Assembly: GCA_965261105.1 (NCBI GenBank)
Contig: CBDHCM010000006.1
Coordinates: forward strand, 1,240,001-1,304,000
Reading direction: 5' to 3'
Origin: Aldehydirespirator sp965261105
Lineage (GTDB): Bacteria > Actinomycetota > Acidimicrobiia > Acidimicrobiales > Aldehydirespiratoraceae
Length of the DNA stretch: 64,000 nucleotides
Part shown: positions 16,893 through 25,032 of the stretch, in pieces
Position numbering within the stretch: the stretch's first letter is position 1
Layout of the letters: each line of letters opens with the position of its first letter
Notes under the pieces: model-generated
Told to the model about the DNA's origin: nothing
Database searches by the model: none
The model's input: the letters and a program-made list of their open reading frames with translations, nothing else
Made by a program: the position numbers and the translations under genes

Positions 16893-17903
16893 GTGCAGGC
16901 GATCCTGCTCGTCGGGGGCTTCGGCACCCGGCTGCGGCCCCTGACGCTGACCACCCCCAAGCAGATGCTCCCGGTGCTGCACCGGCCCATGGTCGAGCAC
17001 GCCGTGTCCGGTCTGGCCCGCCACGGAGTCGACCGGGTGGTGCTGGCCCTGGGCTACCACGACGACGTTTTCCGGGCCGCCTACCCCGACGGTCGCTGCG
17101 CGGGGGTGGAGCTGTGCAGCGTTGTGGAGCCTGAGCCGCTCGACACCGCCGGGGCCATCCGCTTCGCGTACGAGACCTCGGGCATGGGCGCCTCGGAGGC
17201 AACGTTCCTGGTGGCCAACGGCGATGTGATAACCGACCTCGACGTGGGCGAGATGCTGGGCCTCCACCGCTCGGCCGGAGCCGAGGCCACCATCCATCTG
17301 ATCGAGGTTGAGGACCCGTCCCGCTACGGAGTGGTGGTGACCGACCCCGATGGGCGGGTGAGCGCCTTCATGGAGAAGCCGCAGCCCCCGGCGCCGAGCA
17401 ACTGGATAAACGCGGGGACCTATCTCATGGAGCCTTCGGTGATCGGGCGGATCGACGGCGGGCGCCGGGTGTCGGTGGAGCGCGAGGTCTTCCCGGCCAT
17501 GGTCGGGGCCGGCACCATGTGGGGTCTGCGGCACAACACGTACTGGATCGACGTCGGCACCCCCCAGACCTACCTGCAGGCTCAGCTCGACGTGCTCGAC
17601 GGCCGGCGCGGCCCGGCCCCGGCCGCAGTGTCGCCGGAGGCCTCGATCGATCCTGAGGCCACCGTCGAGCGCAGCGTGGTGATGACCGGAGCCGTGGTGG
17701 GGGCAGCCGCAATGGTGCGGGGCTCCGCGGTCCACTCGGGCGCGGTGATCGAGGCGGGCGCGACAGTGGTCGACTCCGTGGTGGGGTCGGGCGCGACGGT
17801 CGGGCGGGACGCCCGGGTGACCGACGGGACTCTGGTCGGCGAAGGCTTCAACGTGGAGCCGGGGACGGTCCTGTCCGATGCCAGGGCGCCGCAGGTGTCC
17901 TGA
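16893..17903 (+). CDS. Sugar-1-phosphate nucleotidyltransferase (mannose-1-P guanylyltransferase-like)
   Basis: This 336-residue enzyme makes an NDP-sugar from a sugar-1-phosphate. The nucleotide-binding motif is LLVGGFGTRLRPLTLTTPKQ (residues 4-23). The metal Asp is in LVANGDVITDLD near residue 112, and the substrate-site FMEKPQPPAPSNWINAGTYL is near residues 160-180. A C-terminal left-handed beta-helix of hexapeptide-like repeats follows. Actinobacterial homologues in this neighbourhood are usually annotated mannose-1-phosphate guanylyltransferase, which would feed Gmd at 28 kb. A glucose-1-phosphate specificity is possible. The start is GTG 16893. Its stop overlaps the galE ATG. Confidence 0.85.
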   Translation: MQAILLVGGFGTRLRPLTLTTPKQMLPVLHRPMVEHAVSGLARHGVDRVVLALGYHDDVFRAAYPDGRCAGVELCSVVEPEPLDTAGAIRFAYETSGMGASEATFLVANGDVITDLDVGEMLGLHRSAGAEATIHLIEVEDPSRYGVVVTDPDGRVSAFMEKPQPPAPSNWINAGTYLMEPSVIGRIDGGRRVSVEREVFPAMVGAGTMWGLRHNTYWIDVGTPQTYLQAQLDVLDGRRGPAPAAVSPEASIDPEATVERSVVMTGAVVGAAAMVRGSAVHSGAVIEAGATVVDSVVGSGATVGRDARVTDGTLVGEGFNVEPGTVLSDARAPQVS

Positions 17904-18913
17904 TGGCGACGCTGGTCACAGGGGGCGCCGGATACCTCGGCAGCCACACCGTCGTCGCGCTGCACGACGCGGGCCGAGATGTGGTCATCCTGGACGATTT
18001 CTCCAACGCCTCCCGCCGTGCGATCGACTCGATCCGCAGCCTCACCCGCCCGGACCTGCCGGTTGTGGAGGGCGATGTTGGCGATCCGGCGGTTCTGGAT
18101 GCGGCCTTCGGCGGGCATCGGCTCGACTCGGTGGTCCATTTCGCGGCCCGCAAGAGCGTGGCGGAGTCTGTGAGCGACCCTCTCGGCTACTACCGCAGCA
18201 ACCTCGGATCCACGATCGCGCTGGCCGCCGCGGTGATCGAGCGGGGCGTCGGGCGACTGGTGTTCAGCTCCTCGGCCACCGTTTACGGGTCGACCCGGTC
18301 GCTGCCGGTAACCGAGGACTCGCCGACCGTCCCGAAGAACCCCTACGGCGCAACCAAGCTGATGGGCGAGCACATCCTGGCCGATGCCGCGGCCGCGTCA
18401 ACGCTGACCGCGGTCATGCTGCGCTACTTCAACCCCATCGGCGCTCACCCGTCGGGCCTGATAGGGGAGGATCCGGCCGGAGAGCCGCCGAACCTGGTGC
18501 CCCGGATCATGCAGGTGGCCGCCGGCCGGCGAGACCGAATGGATGTCTTCGGAGCCGACTACTCCACGGCCGACGGCACCGCGGTGCGGGACTATGTGCA
18601 CGTCATGGACCTGGCGGAGGGTCATGTGGCTGCCTTGGATGCCGACATTGCCCCGGGTCGGAGCCGGATCTACAACCTGGGTACCGGCTCGGGAACCACG
18701 GTGCTGCAGTTGCTGGCCGCGGCTTCCGAGGCGGTCGGCTCACCCATCCCGTACGAGATGGCAGAGCGGCGTCCCGGCGATGTCGAAGCCTCCTGGGCCG
18801 ACTGCACCCGAGCCCGCGTCGAGCTGGGCTGGCAGGCCCGCCGAGACCTGGCCGAGATGCTGGCGGACCACTGGAGATTCGCCGGCACCCACCCCCACAC
18901 CCATAGCGCCTAG
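17903..18913 (+). CDS. galE: UDP-glucose 4-epimerase
   Basis: This 336-residue NAD-dependent SDR-family epimerase interconverts UDP-glucose and UDP-galactose. The Rossmann motif VTGGAGYLGSHTV is at residues 5-17. VHFAARKSV and the catalytic Ser region FSSSATVYG follow, then YGATK (Tyr and Lys of the active site, near residue 150). The substrate motif MLRYFNPIGAHPSG is a GalE hallmark. ATG 17903 overlaps the stop codon of the nucleotidyltransferase gene. It ends the rightward sugar operon. The next 158 bp are non-coding and lead to the insertion sequence. Confidence 0.93.
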   Translation: MATLVTGGAGYLGSHTVVALHDAGRDVVILDDFSNASRRAIDSIRSLTRPDLPVVEGDVGDPAVLDAAFGGHRLDSVVHFAARKSVAESVSDPLGYYRSNLGSTIALAAAVIERGVGRLVFSSSATVYGSTRSLPVTEDSPTVPKNPYGATKLMGEHILADAAAASTLTAVMLRYFNPIGAHPSGLIGEDPAGEPPNLVPRIMQVAAGRRDRMDVFGADYSTADGTAVRDYVHVMDLAEGHVAALDADIAPGRSRIYNLGTGSGTTVLQLLAAASEAVGSPIPYEMAERRPGDVEASWADCTRARVELGWQARRDLAEMLADHWRFAGTHPHTHSA

Positions 18914-18980
18914 CCGTACAGGAGCCACCGCGGCTCGCTCGGATCCTGGCTGTGACGGCAGCCGACGGTGGAGGCTTGGA

Positions 18981-19071
18981 GCGGCTCGGCTGGGGCCAGG
19001 GTCCGAGGGCGGTTGTGGCACCCGGTCGCCGATCTCGGCCCGCACGCCGCTGCGGGCTCGGCTGGGGCTAG
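18981..19071. repeat. Left flank of the compound transposon, with a duplicated ATPase-gene end
   Basis: Sequence GCGGCTCGGCTGGGGCCAGG (18981-19000) continues as GTCCGAGGGCGGTT. A second copy of GCTCGGCTGGGGC lies at 19056-19068, ends in CTAG (19068-19071) and is cut by the insertion sequence. The rest of that copy (GGTCCGAGGGCGGTT) resumes at 25037, beyond the far end of the second insertion-sequence copy. Joining 19071 to 25037 restores a near-perfect repeat of 18981-19015. This marks the pre-insertion site. No gene lies between galE and the insertion sequence. Confidence 0.8.
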
Positions 19072-20094
19072 ATGGTTAGTTCCAAGGGGTCAGTGGTCGT
19101 AGGCGATGAGGGAGCGGGCGGGGCCGGGTTGTTGGGTGGTTTCGTTGTGCCAGATGGCGGCTGTGAGGGCGAGGAGTCGTTGCAGTATGCGCGCGGCGAC
19201 GCCTTGGCGGGTGCGGCCGCGGTGGCGTTGGAGGCCGAGTTGGGATTTGAGGGTCCAGTTGACCGATTCGATGATCTGGCGCAGCGGGCGCAGGAACCGC
19301 CGCCGGGGCCAGGGCGGCTCTGGTTTGGCGGCGGGGCGGATGAGGGTGATGCCGGCGGCGTTGAGCTCGGCTTCGAAGCTGGCTCGCCTGTAGCCCTTGT
19401 CGGCGATGAGGGTCTGGCCGCGCCGGGCGATCCCGGCGTGGGTGATCATGTCCAGGCACGTGTCGCGCTCGTCGGCTTTGGCCCCGGTGAGAGCGTAGGC
19501 CACCGGCAGCCCCGACGGCGTCGTGATGAGGTGCAGGCGCAGGCCCCAGAACCATCGCGAGTGCGAGGCGCAGTAGCCGTAGGCGGCCCATCCGGCGAGC
19601 TCGGAGCGCTTCTGGGTCTCGCGGCTGCGGCCGCACTCCACCGGGGTCGAGTCCACGACCCACACGTCGTCGTGGCAGGAGTCGCAGTCGCGGGCCAATG
19701 CGCCGATCACGCGTTTGATCATCTCGCCGCTGCGGCGCAGGCGCTTGTTGTAGCCGGGCCGCTGCGGCACGTAGGGGAACCACGGCCGAAGATGCGCCCT
19801 GGCGTAGCGGATGAAGCGGGCCTCGGAGTCGAACCCCAACAGCGCCTGCAGCACCGCCAGAGTGACCAGCTCCGCGTCCGACAGCCTCGGCGCGATCCCC
19901 ACCGCGGGCCGCTCAGGCACCCACTCGCGATGAGCGGCCAACAAATCGTCGACCCTCACATACAGTGCAGTAGCGAGGGCGTCCAAGTCCGGGTTCATAC
20001 CAAGGTCCTCCAAGGATCGGGGTCTGTGGACAACCCCGAGCTTGGACGCCCTCACCCCTCACATGGTGGACCCCCACCCCTTGGAACTATTCAT
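19072..20094 (-). mobile_element. IS982-family insertion sequence, copy A
   Basis: This is a 1,023-bp element. The left terminal repeat reads ATGGTTAGTTCCAAGGGGT and the right one, read inward, ATGAATAGTTCCAAGGGGT, agreeing at 17 of 19 bases. CTAG flanks both ends. Because CTAG is palindromic, it could be a 4-bp target duplication or part of the inverted repeat. The single gene is an IS982-family DDE transposase. Its sequence appears identical to copy B, so one copy derives from the other recently. Confidence 0.92.
19090..19998 (-). CDS. IS982-family transposase, copy A
   Basis: This is a 302-residue DDE transposase. Family features are DVWVVDSTPVECGRSRET (first Asp), FWGLRLHLITTPSGLPVAY, LTGAKADERDTCLDM, LIADKGYRRASFE (second Asp) and RQIIESVNWTLKSQLGL (Glu), with the C-terminal ALTAAIWHNE typical of IS982. 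ATG 19998 (MNPDLDALATAL) has a good Shine-Dalgarno sequence (GGAGG) eight bases upstream. An earlier in-frame start would extend into the terminal repeat. The catalytic triad appears complete, so the protein may be active. It transcribes away from the cargo. Confidence 0.93.
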   Translation of the reverse strand: MNPDLDALATALYVRVDDLLAAHREWVPERPAVGIAPRLSDAELVTLAVLQALLGFDSEARFIRYARAHLRPWFPYVPQRPGYNKRLRRSGEMIKRVIGALARDCDSCHDDVWVVDSTPVECGRSRETQKRSELAGWAAYGYCASHSRWFWGLRLHLITTPSGLPVAYALTGAKADERDTCLDMITHAGIARRGQTLIADKGYRRASFEAELNAAGITLIRPAAKPEPPWPRRRFLRPLRQIIESVNWTLKSQLGLQRHRGRTRQGVAARILQRLLALTAAIWHNETTQQPGPARSLIAYDH

Positions 20095-21150
20095 CTAGGC
20101 CGCGGTCACTAGCCAGCCGTGGTCGTGGAGGCGCTGCCAGGCAGACTCGATGTGTTGTGCTGTGAACATGCGCTGCTTGCGCTGGCTCCAACTCTGGACT
20201 CGTTTGGTCACTTCGCTCAGGTCATCGATGGCCCCTTCGCGGACCGCCTTCCAGTGAACGCTGGCGAGCAGTTCGAGTCCGTAGGCGGACTCGTAGCCCT
20301 CGACCAGTTCGAGCACGCGTTGGATGCGCTCGGCGATCTGGTGGTTCTCTGCGAGGGCCTCGGATGCCTCCCTGGCCCCTCCTGGAAGCACGGTGATCGG
20401 CTCGGCTTCGCGCACCTTCCTCGAGCCGTCACCGAAGCCTTCGAGATGGTGGCCCTCAAGCGACTTGAGCACATGGCGAAGGTTGTCGGCGTAGGGGCCG
20501 TAGTACTTCGCCTGATACTGCAACCTGAGGTCCTCGCCCGCCTCCTGCAGGAAGTACATGAGCTTGTGGATCTCGATAAGCGAGACGAGCAGCGCCAGCT
20601 GCGAGTACTGGTCGATCACCGACACGAGCGCCGCCGTGTTCGTAGTCAGCTTCGGGCGTGGGGTCGATACAACCATGTCGGCTGCGTTGGGCGCGCCTTC
20701 CGGGGCGTACAGGTGAACGACGACGTCGAGGTCGCCCAGGCGCTCCTTGATCAGCGACCGAACTTCGTCCCAGTCCAGCCCGCCGTGGCCGCAGCCAAGC
20801 GGCGGCAGCGCGATGGAGGATATGTCCAACTCCTCGATCACATCGCGCAGATCGTCGAGGCCGTCGGCAACGTCGCGGATGCGGGACCTGGCGCGCCAAT
20901 GACCCTTGGTTGGGAAGTTGATGATCCAGCGCGGCGGCATGAGCCGGCCGTTGTCGAAGACGAACACCTCGCCAAGTCTCACGGTCTGCTTCTTGCAAGC
21001 TGCCTCGTAAGCCTTGAAGTTCGCCGGGAAGGCGTTCTTGAACTGGAGGGCGATCCCCTTGCCCATCACGCCGACCGTGTTGACGGAGTTCGCAAGCGCC
21101 TCCACATCCGCCTTCAGCAGGTTGCCGTGTGCGTCGATGAACTCAGCCAT
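20095..21150 (-). CDS. darG: DarG: macrodomain DNA ADP-ribosyl glycohydrolase antitoxin
   Basis: DarG removes ADP-ribose from thymidine in DNA and also inhibits DarT directly. The N-terminal macrodomain (residues 1-155) has NSVNTVGVMGKGIALQFKNA, the conserved catalytic Lys in NFPTKGHWR, and LPPLGCGHGGLDWDEV. The C-terminal part (about 175-350) includes IEIHKLMYFLQEAGEDLR and matches the DarT-binding domain of full-length DarG. The gene overlaps the darT stop by one base (TGATG). Its own stop codon TAG is part of the CTAG bordering insertion-sequence copy A, so insertion occurred exactly at the gene end. Confidence 0.9.
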   Translation of the reverse strand: MAEFIDAHGNLLKADVEALANSVNTVGVMGKGIALQFKNAFPANFKAYEAACKKQTVRLGEVFVFDNGRLMPPRWIINFPTKGHWRARSRIRDVADGLDDLRDVIEELDISSIALPPLGCGHGGLDWDEVRSLIKERLGDLDVVVHLYAPEGAPNAADMVVSTPRPKLTTNTAALVSVIDQYSQLALLVSLIEIHKLMYFLQEAGEDLRLQYQAKYYGPYADNLRHVLKSLEGHHLEGFGDGSRKVREAEPITVLPGGAREASEALAENHQIAERIQRVLELVEGYESAYGLELLASVHWKAVREGAIDDLSEVTKRVQSWSQRKQRMFTAQHIESAWQRLHDHGWLVTAA

Positions 21151-21785
21151 CAGAAGTACCAGCCGGGTCGGGGCCTGACAGGGATCTCCCTGCCGACGCT
21201 ACTCAGTGCGTGCTCGGCCTGTCGGCATTTCTCGTCGTCGCGCGCGGCCACCCCAACGAATGCCGACCAAGGCACGTGGCCATGCACCAGGAACTCAGCC
21301 ATCCGCCGCTCCATGCGGTCGGGTTCCTCGGCCGTGTCATGCCACATCAGTCCCTCCATGAGCTCCCAGTCCAAGTAGTCGTCCAACACCTGCAGGTCGT
21401 CCCCGTAACGAGCGAGACCGAGTGCGGCGTTCCGATCCGTGAACACGAAGCGGAGGCGTTCCTGAGCGACGTTCTCGGTGCTGGTGACGAGGTACATGAT
21501 CTCGTCCTGGCCGCCGCTGTACGTCGGGACGTCGCCCTTCGAGATGATGTAGAGCATCGGTGATCGGGCGGCGAAGTAGAAGGGGACGTAGTCGGCAACG
21601 CAACCGCCAGGCGCCAGAGGTACCGCAAGGTTCCGTCGCCGCTGCTTGACATCGGCATTCCCTACCTTCGTCGGTGCCCTCTGGCTTGCCTCGATCTGCG
21701 CATCGCTATAGAGACCCTCGGCGGCGATCGACGCAAGGTTCGAGATGTGGGTGAAGTGATATAGCAGCCCCCGCCTGAGCGTCAC
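21150..21785 (-). CDS. darT: DarT: DNA ADP-ribosyltransferase toxin
   Basis: DarT (DUF4433) attaches ADP-ribose from NAD to thymidine in single-stranded DNA, blocking replication; some DarTG pairs protect against phage. The 211-residue protein shows LYHFTHISNLASIAAEGL near the N-terminus and the arginine-rich NADVKQRRRN. VADYVPFYFAARSPMLY follows, and the catalytic Glu lies in RRMAEFLVHGHVPW near residue 165. The key residues appear intact. GTG 21785 is chosen. A five-codon micro-ORF (ATG 21796, MKRW) ends in a TGA that overlaps this GTG, so coupled initiation is possible. TTG 21788 is an alternative start. Confidence 0.9.
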   Translation of the reverse strand: MTLRRGLLYHFTHISNLASIAAEGLYSDAQIEASQRAPTKVGNADVKQRRRNLAVPLAPGGCVADYVPFYFAARSPMLYIISKGDVPTYSGGQDEIMYLVTSTENVAQERLRFVFTDRNAALGLARYGDDLQVLDDYLDWELMEGLMWHDTAEEPDRMERRMAEFLVHGHVPWSAFVGVAARDDEKCRQAEHALSSVGREIPVRPRPGWYF

Positions 21786-22396
21786 CAACGCTTCATCGTC
21801 TCCGACGTTGCGGCGACGAACCTGAGAAACGTCGACGTGCGCGGATCATGCGTTCCGGGCCGAGTCGCGTTGAGGCACGAGCAGTCCCTGGTTGAGGGCC
21901 GGCACGCTGATCCGAACACATGTTCATATCATAGCTCTTCGGAAGGGTGTTGACAAGGGACACCGTTGGCCGGGTTCCATAGTCCGCGACCCTACGTGAC
22001 CACTACGACACCACCAGCCTCAAGTGTGGTGCGAGCCCAGCGAAGTGCGTTGGTTCGCGCGGTGAACGACGCGGGTGTAGGGGTAACGCCGTGTTCCCCC
22101 TATCGAGGCGCTGGGGCCGCGGCCGGCGTCTGCTCTGGCCGTTGGGAAGCTTCCCGCTCGGCCTCCAGATCCTAATATCGGAACCCTGCGGTGTGAGCGA
22201 GTTGTCAATACCTCTGCTAAGGCAGAGTGCCGTCCGACCCTCAAGTCGGGACTCCATAACTCCGGGAGCGAGATTCCATTACGCCCGGACGGCACCACCA
22301 CATCTGGCCAGCCCCCTCTGATGATGATTGGTCGGATCCTCGCGCCCGCAGATGTCAGAGCTAGCAGCTGGCCCGGCGCGAGGTCTGGTCGTCTGG
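21786..22396. other. 608-bp spacer inside the transposon with a structured inverted repeat
   Basis: No convincing gene is present. Short open frames here lack codon bias and family resemblance. The segment near 21925-21960 is AT-rich (tgttcatatcatagctcttc) and may hold the darT promoter. At 22212-22227 there is a perfect hairpin (CTCTGC-TAAG-GCAGAG). It is followed by a 10-bp perfect inverted repeat GTGCCGTCCG at 22227-22236 and CGGACGGCAC at 22286-22295, with a smaller stem (CCGAC/GTCGG) inside. This could fold as a compact structured RNA. Function is unknown. Confidence 0.45.
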
Positions 22397-22774
22397 CTAC
22401 TCGTTGTCCTCATGCGCCAAGACATGCTCAATCTCGGGCTCGCTGGAGGCGGCATCCGTCGGGAAATTGATGAGCAGGCCAGACGACTTGCCCATCGTTC
22501 GCAGGTACCTGCGCAGTTGCCGCCTGTCGGCTGGGCTCAGCTTCGATCCGACCTTCAACTCGATCACTGTCTCGCCAAGCACGACCAAGTCTGCGATCTG
22601 CATGCCGACCGTGTGGTTCTTGTAGGAGATCTCTAAGGTCCGCTGTCGCTCGTACTCAATACCTCTGAGTCGCAACTCGACAGCCAGCGCCGTTTCGTAC
22701 ACCTTCTCGGCATGGCCGGCTCCAAGCTCGCGGAACACCTCTTGGGCAGCCTGCCGGATGTTGTCGTCATTCAT
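22397..22774 (-). CDS. GxxExxY family protein
   Basis: This 125-residue protein has the family signature near residues 18-26 (GAGHAEKVYETAL, matching GxGxxExxY). VELRLRGIEYERQRTLEISY and the nuclease-like core IADLVVLGETVIELKVGSKL follow. The D...E-x-K pattern (DLVVLGETVIELK) suggests a PD-(D/E)XK-type fold, but biochemical function is not established for the family. ATG 22774 has a strong Shine-Dalgarno sequence (AGGAGG). As cargo of the compound transposon, next to DarTG and a HEPN-like gene, it may contribute to defence or simply be a passenger. Confidence 0.78.
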   Translation of the reverse strand: MNDDNIRQAAQEVFRELGAGHAEKVYETALAVELRLRGIEYERQRTLEISYKNHTVGMQIADLVVLGETVIELKVGSKLSPADRRQLRRYLRTMGKSSGLLINFPTDAASSEPEIEHVLAHEDNE

Positions 22775-23038
22775 CGCCGGTCACCTCCTAGCCGCACAGT
22801 AGCGACGAGGTGTGACGCAGAGCGTCGAGGCACCGGCGACCACCAAGAATCCGGCATCACAGGAGAACCAACCTACGACACGACTCCCAGCCCGGGCTCC
22901 GGCGGGGCCGCTCAGGAGTCGGAGACCGCTTGCCAGATTTGGGGGTTTGGCTGCCTTGCGGAGCTTGGCCGACAGTTCCGATGCTTGACCCCGGCGGTCG
23001 GGTTCCGGGCGAACCGCCGAGCGTCCGAGGCGAGCGCC

Positions 23039-23944
23039 CTACTGAGCCGCGCCCCCGAAGAGTGCATCGCGCGCCGCTTGGTGCTCGCCACGGGCGCTCT
23101 CAAGTGCAGCTTCTGCGGCGGGCCGATCCTCCTCGGAAGCCTGCGCAAGCGAGGACTCGCCCCAGAGAACCTCGTACTCGGTCCAGTAGAAGCGTCGCTC
23201 CTGGGGCGTCTGCGCGGGCGACACCGCCCACAGAGGCGCTGCAAAGCCGTCCAGCCCCCCAGGAGTCGCGCTGCCACGCCCCGCTTGGGTAACGAGCAGT
23301 GTGGCGTGCTTCAGCCGCTCTTCGAGGACTGCGATGAGCGACTCAAACTCGTCCCGGGTGTAATCCGCCTGCGACTGGTCGACGTTGTGAGCTACTCGAC
23401 GGTTGGCGAAAGCGTCGAAGCGCTGGGCACCGCTGACCTCATACGCGACCTTCTCCTCTGGCGGGAGCTCGACACGCCTCTTGGCAGGTCGCGGGGCCAG
23501 CGTGCGCCGGAGCTTGGGAAGGTCCAAGGCGTCGCGATCCTCTGGGCTTGCGAACCGGTCATAGGTGTCATTGGCCAGACGGTGAGCAGTCTCGCGGTTG
23601 ATGTCAGGCATTTCCCAACGAGCGACGTATTCGGTTCTCGTGTAGAGGTCGGCATTCTTCTCGATCAGTTCGTAGAGTTTGGCCAGCGTGAACTTTCCGC
23701 CCGGCTGATCAAGAATGCGGCGCACACGGACTACCTGGGCCGTGTTGTACAGCGCCTCGTACTCTCGCCACAGCGGTCCAGCTTGCTCCCACCACAGGCC
23801 CGGCCCGAGAGCGTCCCATAGCTGCTCACACTCGTCCTTGCTGGAATGAATGACAACCACTTCTCGTTCGACCGCATTGAGCATCGCCTCGACCTCCGCC
23901 CGGCGCTCGGTGGGCGGTTTCTGCGGGGTCTCGGACTCCGGCAT
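23039..23944 (-). CDS. Helical protein, possible HEPN/AbiU2-like abortive-infection protein
   Basis: This is a 301-residue soluble, mostly helical, highly charged protein. The segment LYNTAQVVRVRRILDQPGGKF, followed later by FDAFANRRVAHNVDQSQADY and EFESLIAVLEERLKHA, resembles AbiU2-type HEPN proteins. In these a conserved Arg...His pair (here RRVAH) sits in a helix and is followed by a Thr/Asp turn. The C-terminus (about 240-301) is Ala/Glu-rich. ATG 23944 has Shine-Dalgarno GGGAG. The AbiU2 assignment is a resemblance only. The defence context (darTG, GxxExxY, IS ends) supports it without proving it. Confidence 0.5.
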   Translation of the reverse strand: MPESETPQKPPTERRAEVEAMLNAVEREVVVIHSSKDECEQLWDALGPGLWWEQAGPLWREYEALYNTAQVVRVRRILDQPGGKFTLAKLYELIEKNADLYTRTEYVARWEMPDINRETAHRLANDTYDRFASPEDRDALDLPKLRRTLAPRPAKRRVELPPEEKVAYEVSGAQRFDAFANRRVAHNVDQSQADYTRDEFESLIAVLEERLKHATLLVTQAGRGSATPGGLDGFAAPLWAVSPAQTPQERRFYWTEYEVLWGESSLAQASEEDRPAAEAALESARGEHQAARDALFGGAAQ

Positions 23945-24009
23945 TGGACTCCCTCTGTGTGGACACGAGCAAGATCATTCCTCTGCGCGTGGCAACCCCG
24001 CAAGACTAG

Positions 24010-25032
24010 ATGAATAGTTCCAAGGGGTGGGGGTCCACCATGTGAGGGGTGAGGGCGTCCAAGCTCGGGGTTGTCCACAGACCCCGATCCTTGGAGGACC
24101 TTGGTATGAACCCGGACTTGGACGCCCTCGCTACTGCACTGTATGTGAGGGTCGACGATTTGTTGGCCGCTCATCGCGAGTGGGTGCCTGAGCGGCCCGC
24201 GGTGGGGATCGCGCCGAGGCTGTCGGACGCGGAGCTGGTCACTCTGGCGGTGCTGCAGGCGCTGTTGGGGTTCGACTCCGAGGCCCGCTTCATCCGCTAC
24301 GCCAGGGCGCATCTTCGGCCGTGGTTCCCCTACGTGCCGCAGCGGCCCGGCTACAACAAGCGCCTGCGCCGCAGCGGCGAGATGATCAAACGCGTGATCG
24401 GCGCATTGGCCCGCGACTGCGACTCCTGCCACGACGACGTGTGGGTCGTGGACTCGACCCCGGTGGAGTGCGGCCGCAGCCGCGAGACCCAGAAGCGCTC
24501 CGAGCTCGCCGGATGGGCCGCCTACGGCTACTGCGCCTCGCACTCGCGATGGTTCTGGGGCCTGCGCCTGCACCTCATCACGACGCCGTCGGGGCTGCCG
24601 GTGGCCTACGCTCTCACCGGGGCCAAAGCCGACGAGCGCGACACGTGCCTGGACATGATCACCCACGCCGGGATCGCCCGGCGCGGCCAGACCCTCATCG
24701 CCGACAAGGGCTACAGGCGAGCCAGCTTCGAAGCCGAGCTCAACGCCGCCGGCATCACCCTCATCCGCCCCGCCGCCAAACCAGAGCCGCCCTGGCCCCG
24801 GCGGCGGTTCCTGCGCCCGCTGCGCCAGATCATCGAATCGGTCAACTGGACCCTCAAATCCCAACTCGGCCTCCAACGCCACCGCGGCCGCACCCGCCAA
24901 GGCGTCGCCGCGCGCATACTGCAACGACTCCTCGCCCTCACAGCCGCCATCTGGCACAACGAAACCACCCAACAACCCGGCCCCGCCCGCTCCCTCATCG
25001 CCTACGACCACTGACCCCTTGGAACTAACCAT
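24010..25032 (+). mobile_element. IS982-family insertion sequence, copy B
   Basis: This is a 1,023-bp element, the mirror image of copy A, with the same 19-base terminal repeats (ATGAATAG... on the cargo side, ATGGTTAG... on the outer side). CTAG flanks both ends (24006-24009 and 25033-25036). Translation in every frame gives the same products as copy A, so the DNA is essentially identical. Its outer end abuts the stop codon of the DUF4143 ATPase gene. Confidence 0.92.
24106..25014 (+). CDS. IS982-family transposase, copy B
   Basis: This 302-residue DDE transposase is identical to the product of copy A. ATG 24106 follows GGAGG at 24093-24097. The catalytic motifs VVDSTPVECG, LIADKGYRR and RQIIESVNW are intact. 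Full identity with the other copy implies recent duplication or gene conversion and suggests that at least one copy was recently active. Confidence 0.93.
   Translation: MNPDLDALATALYVRVDDLLAAHREWVPERPAVGIAPRLSDAELVTLAVLQALLGFDSEARFIRYARAHLRPWFPYVPQRPGYNKRLRRSGEMIKRVIGALARDCDSCHDDVWVVDSTPVECGRSRETQKRSELAGWAAYGYCASHSRWFWGLRLHLITTPSGLPVAYALTGAKADERDTCLDMITHAGIARRGQTLIADKGYRRASFEAELNAAGITLIRPAAKPEPPWPRRRFLRPLRQIIESVNWTLKSQLGLQRHRGRTRQGVAARILQRLLALTAAIWHNETTQQPGPARSLIAYDH

Larger units (their letters stand above)
19072..25032. mobile_element. Compound transposon of two inverted IS982-family copies carrying a defence cargo
   Basis: This 5,961-bp segment is bounded by two identical 1,023-bp insertion-sequence copies in inverted orientation. 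The cargo between them is darG, darT, a GxxExxY gene and a HEPN/AbiU2-like gene, all on the minus strand. CTAG lies immediately outside both outer ends (19068-19071 and 25033-25036). Chromosomal sequence is continuous across the element once one CTAG is removed. Both transposase genes read outward from the cargo. The boundaries and identity are seen directly. Movement as a single unit is inferred from the reconstructed target. Confidence 0.85.

Noticed and set aside
22212..22295. tRNA gene ending in CCA
   Set aside because: An outer stem and a following CCA resemble an acceptor end, but the length (about 67 bases), the lack of a proper T-loop (GTTCGAAT-like) and of an anticodon arm do not fit a tRNA.
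21966..22321. Short overlapping open frames in the darT-side spacer
   Set aside because: They occur on both strands, lack ribosome-binding sites and family resemblance, and overlap a palindromic structure. I do not call any of them a gene.
19072..25032. Prophage or integrative element
   Set aside because: There is no integrase, structural gene or attachment-site pair. The only mobility genes are the two IS982 transposases at the ends.
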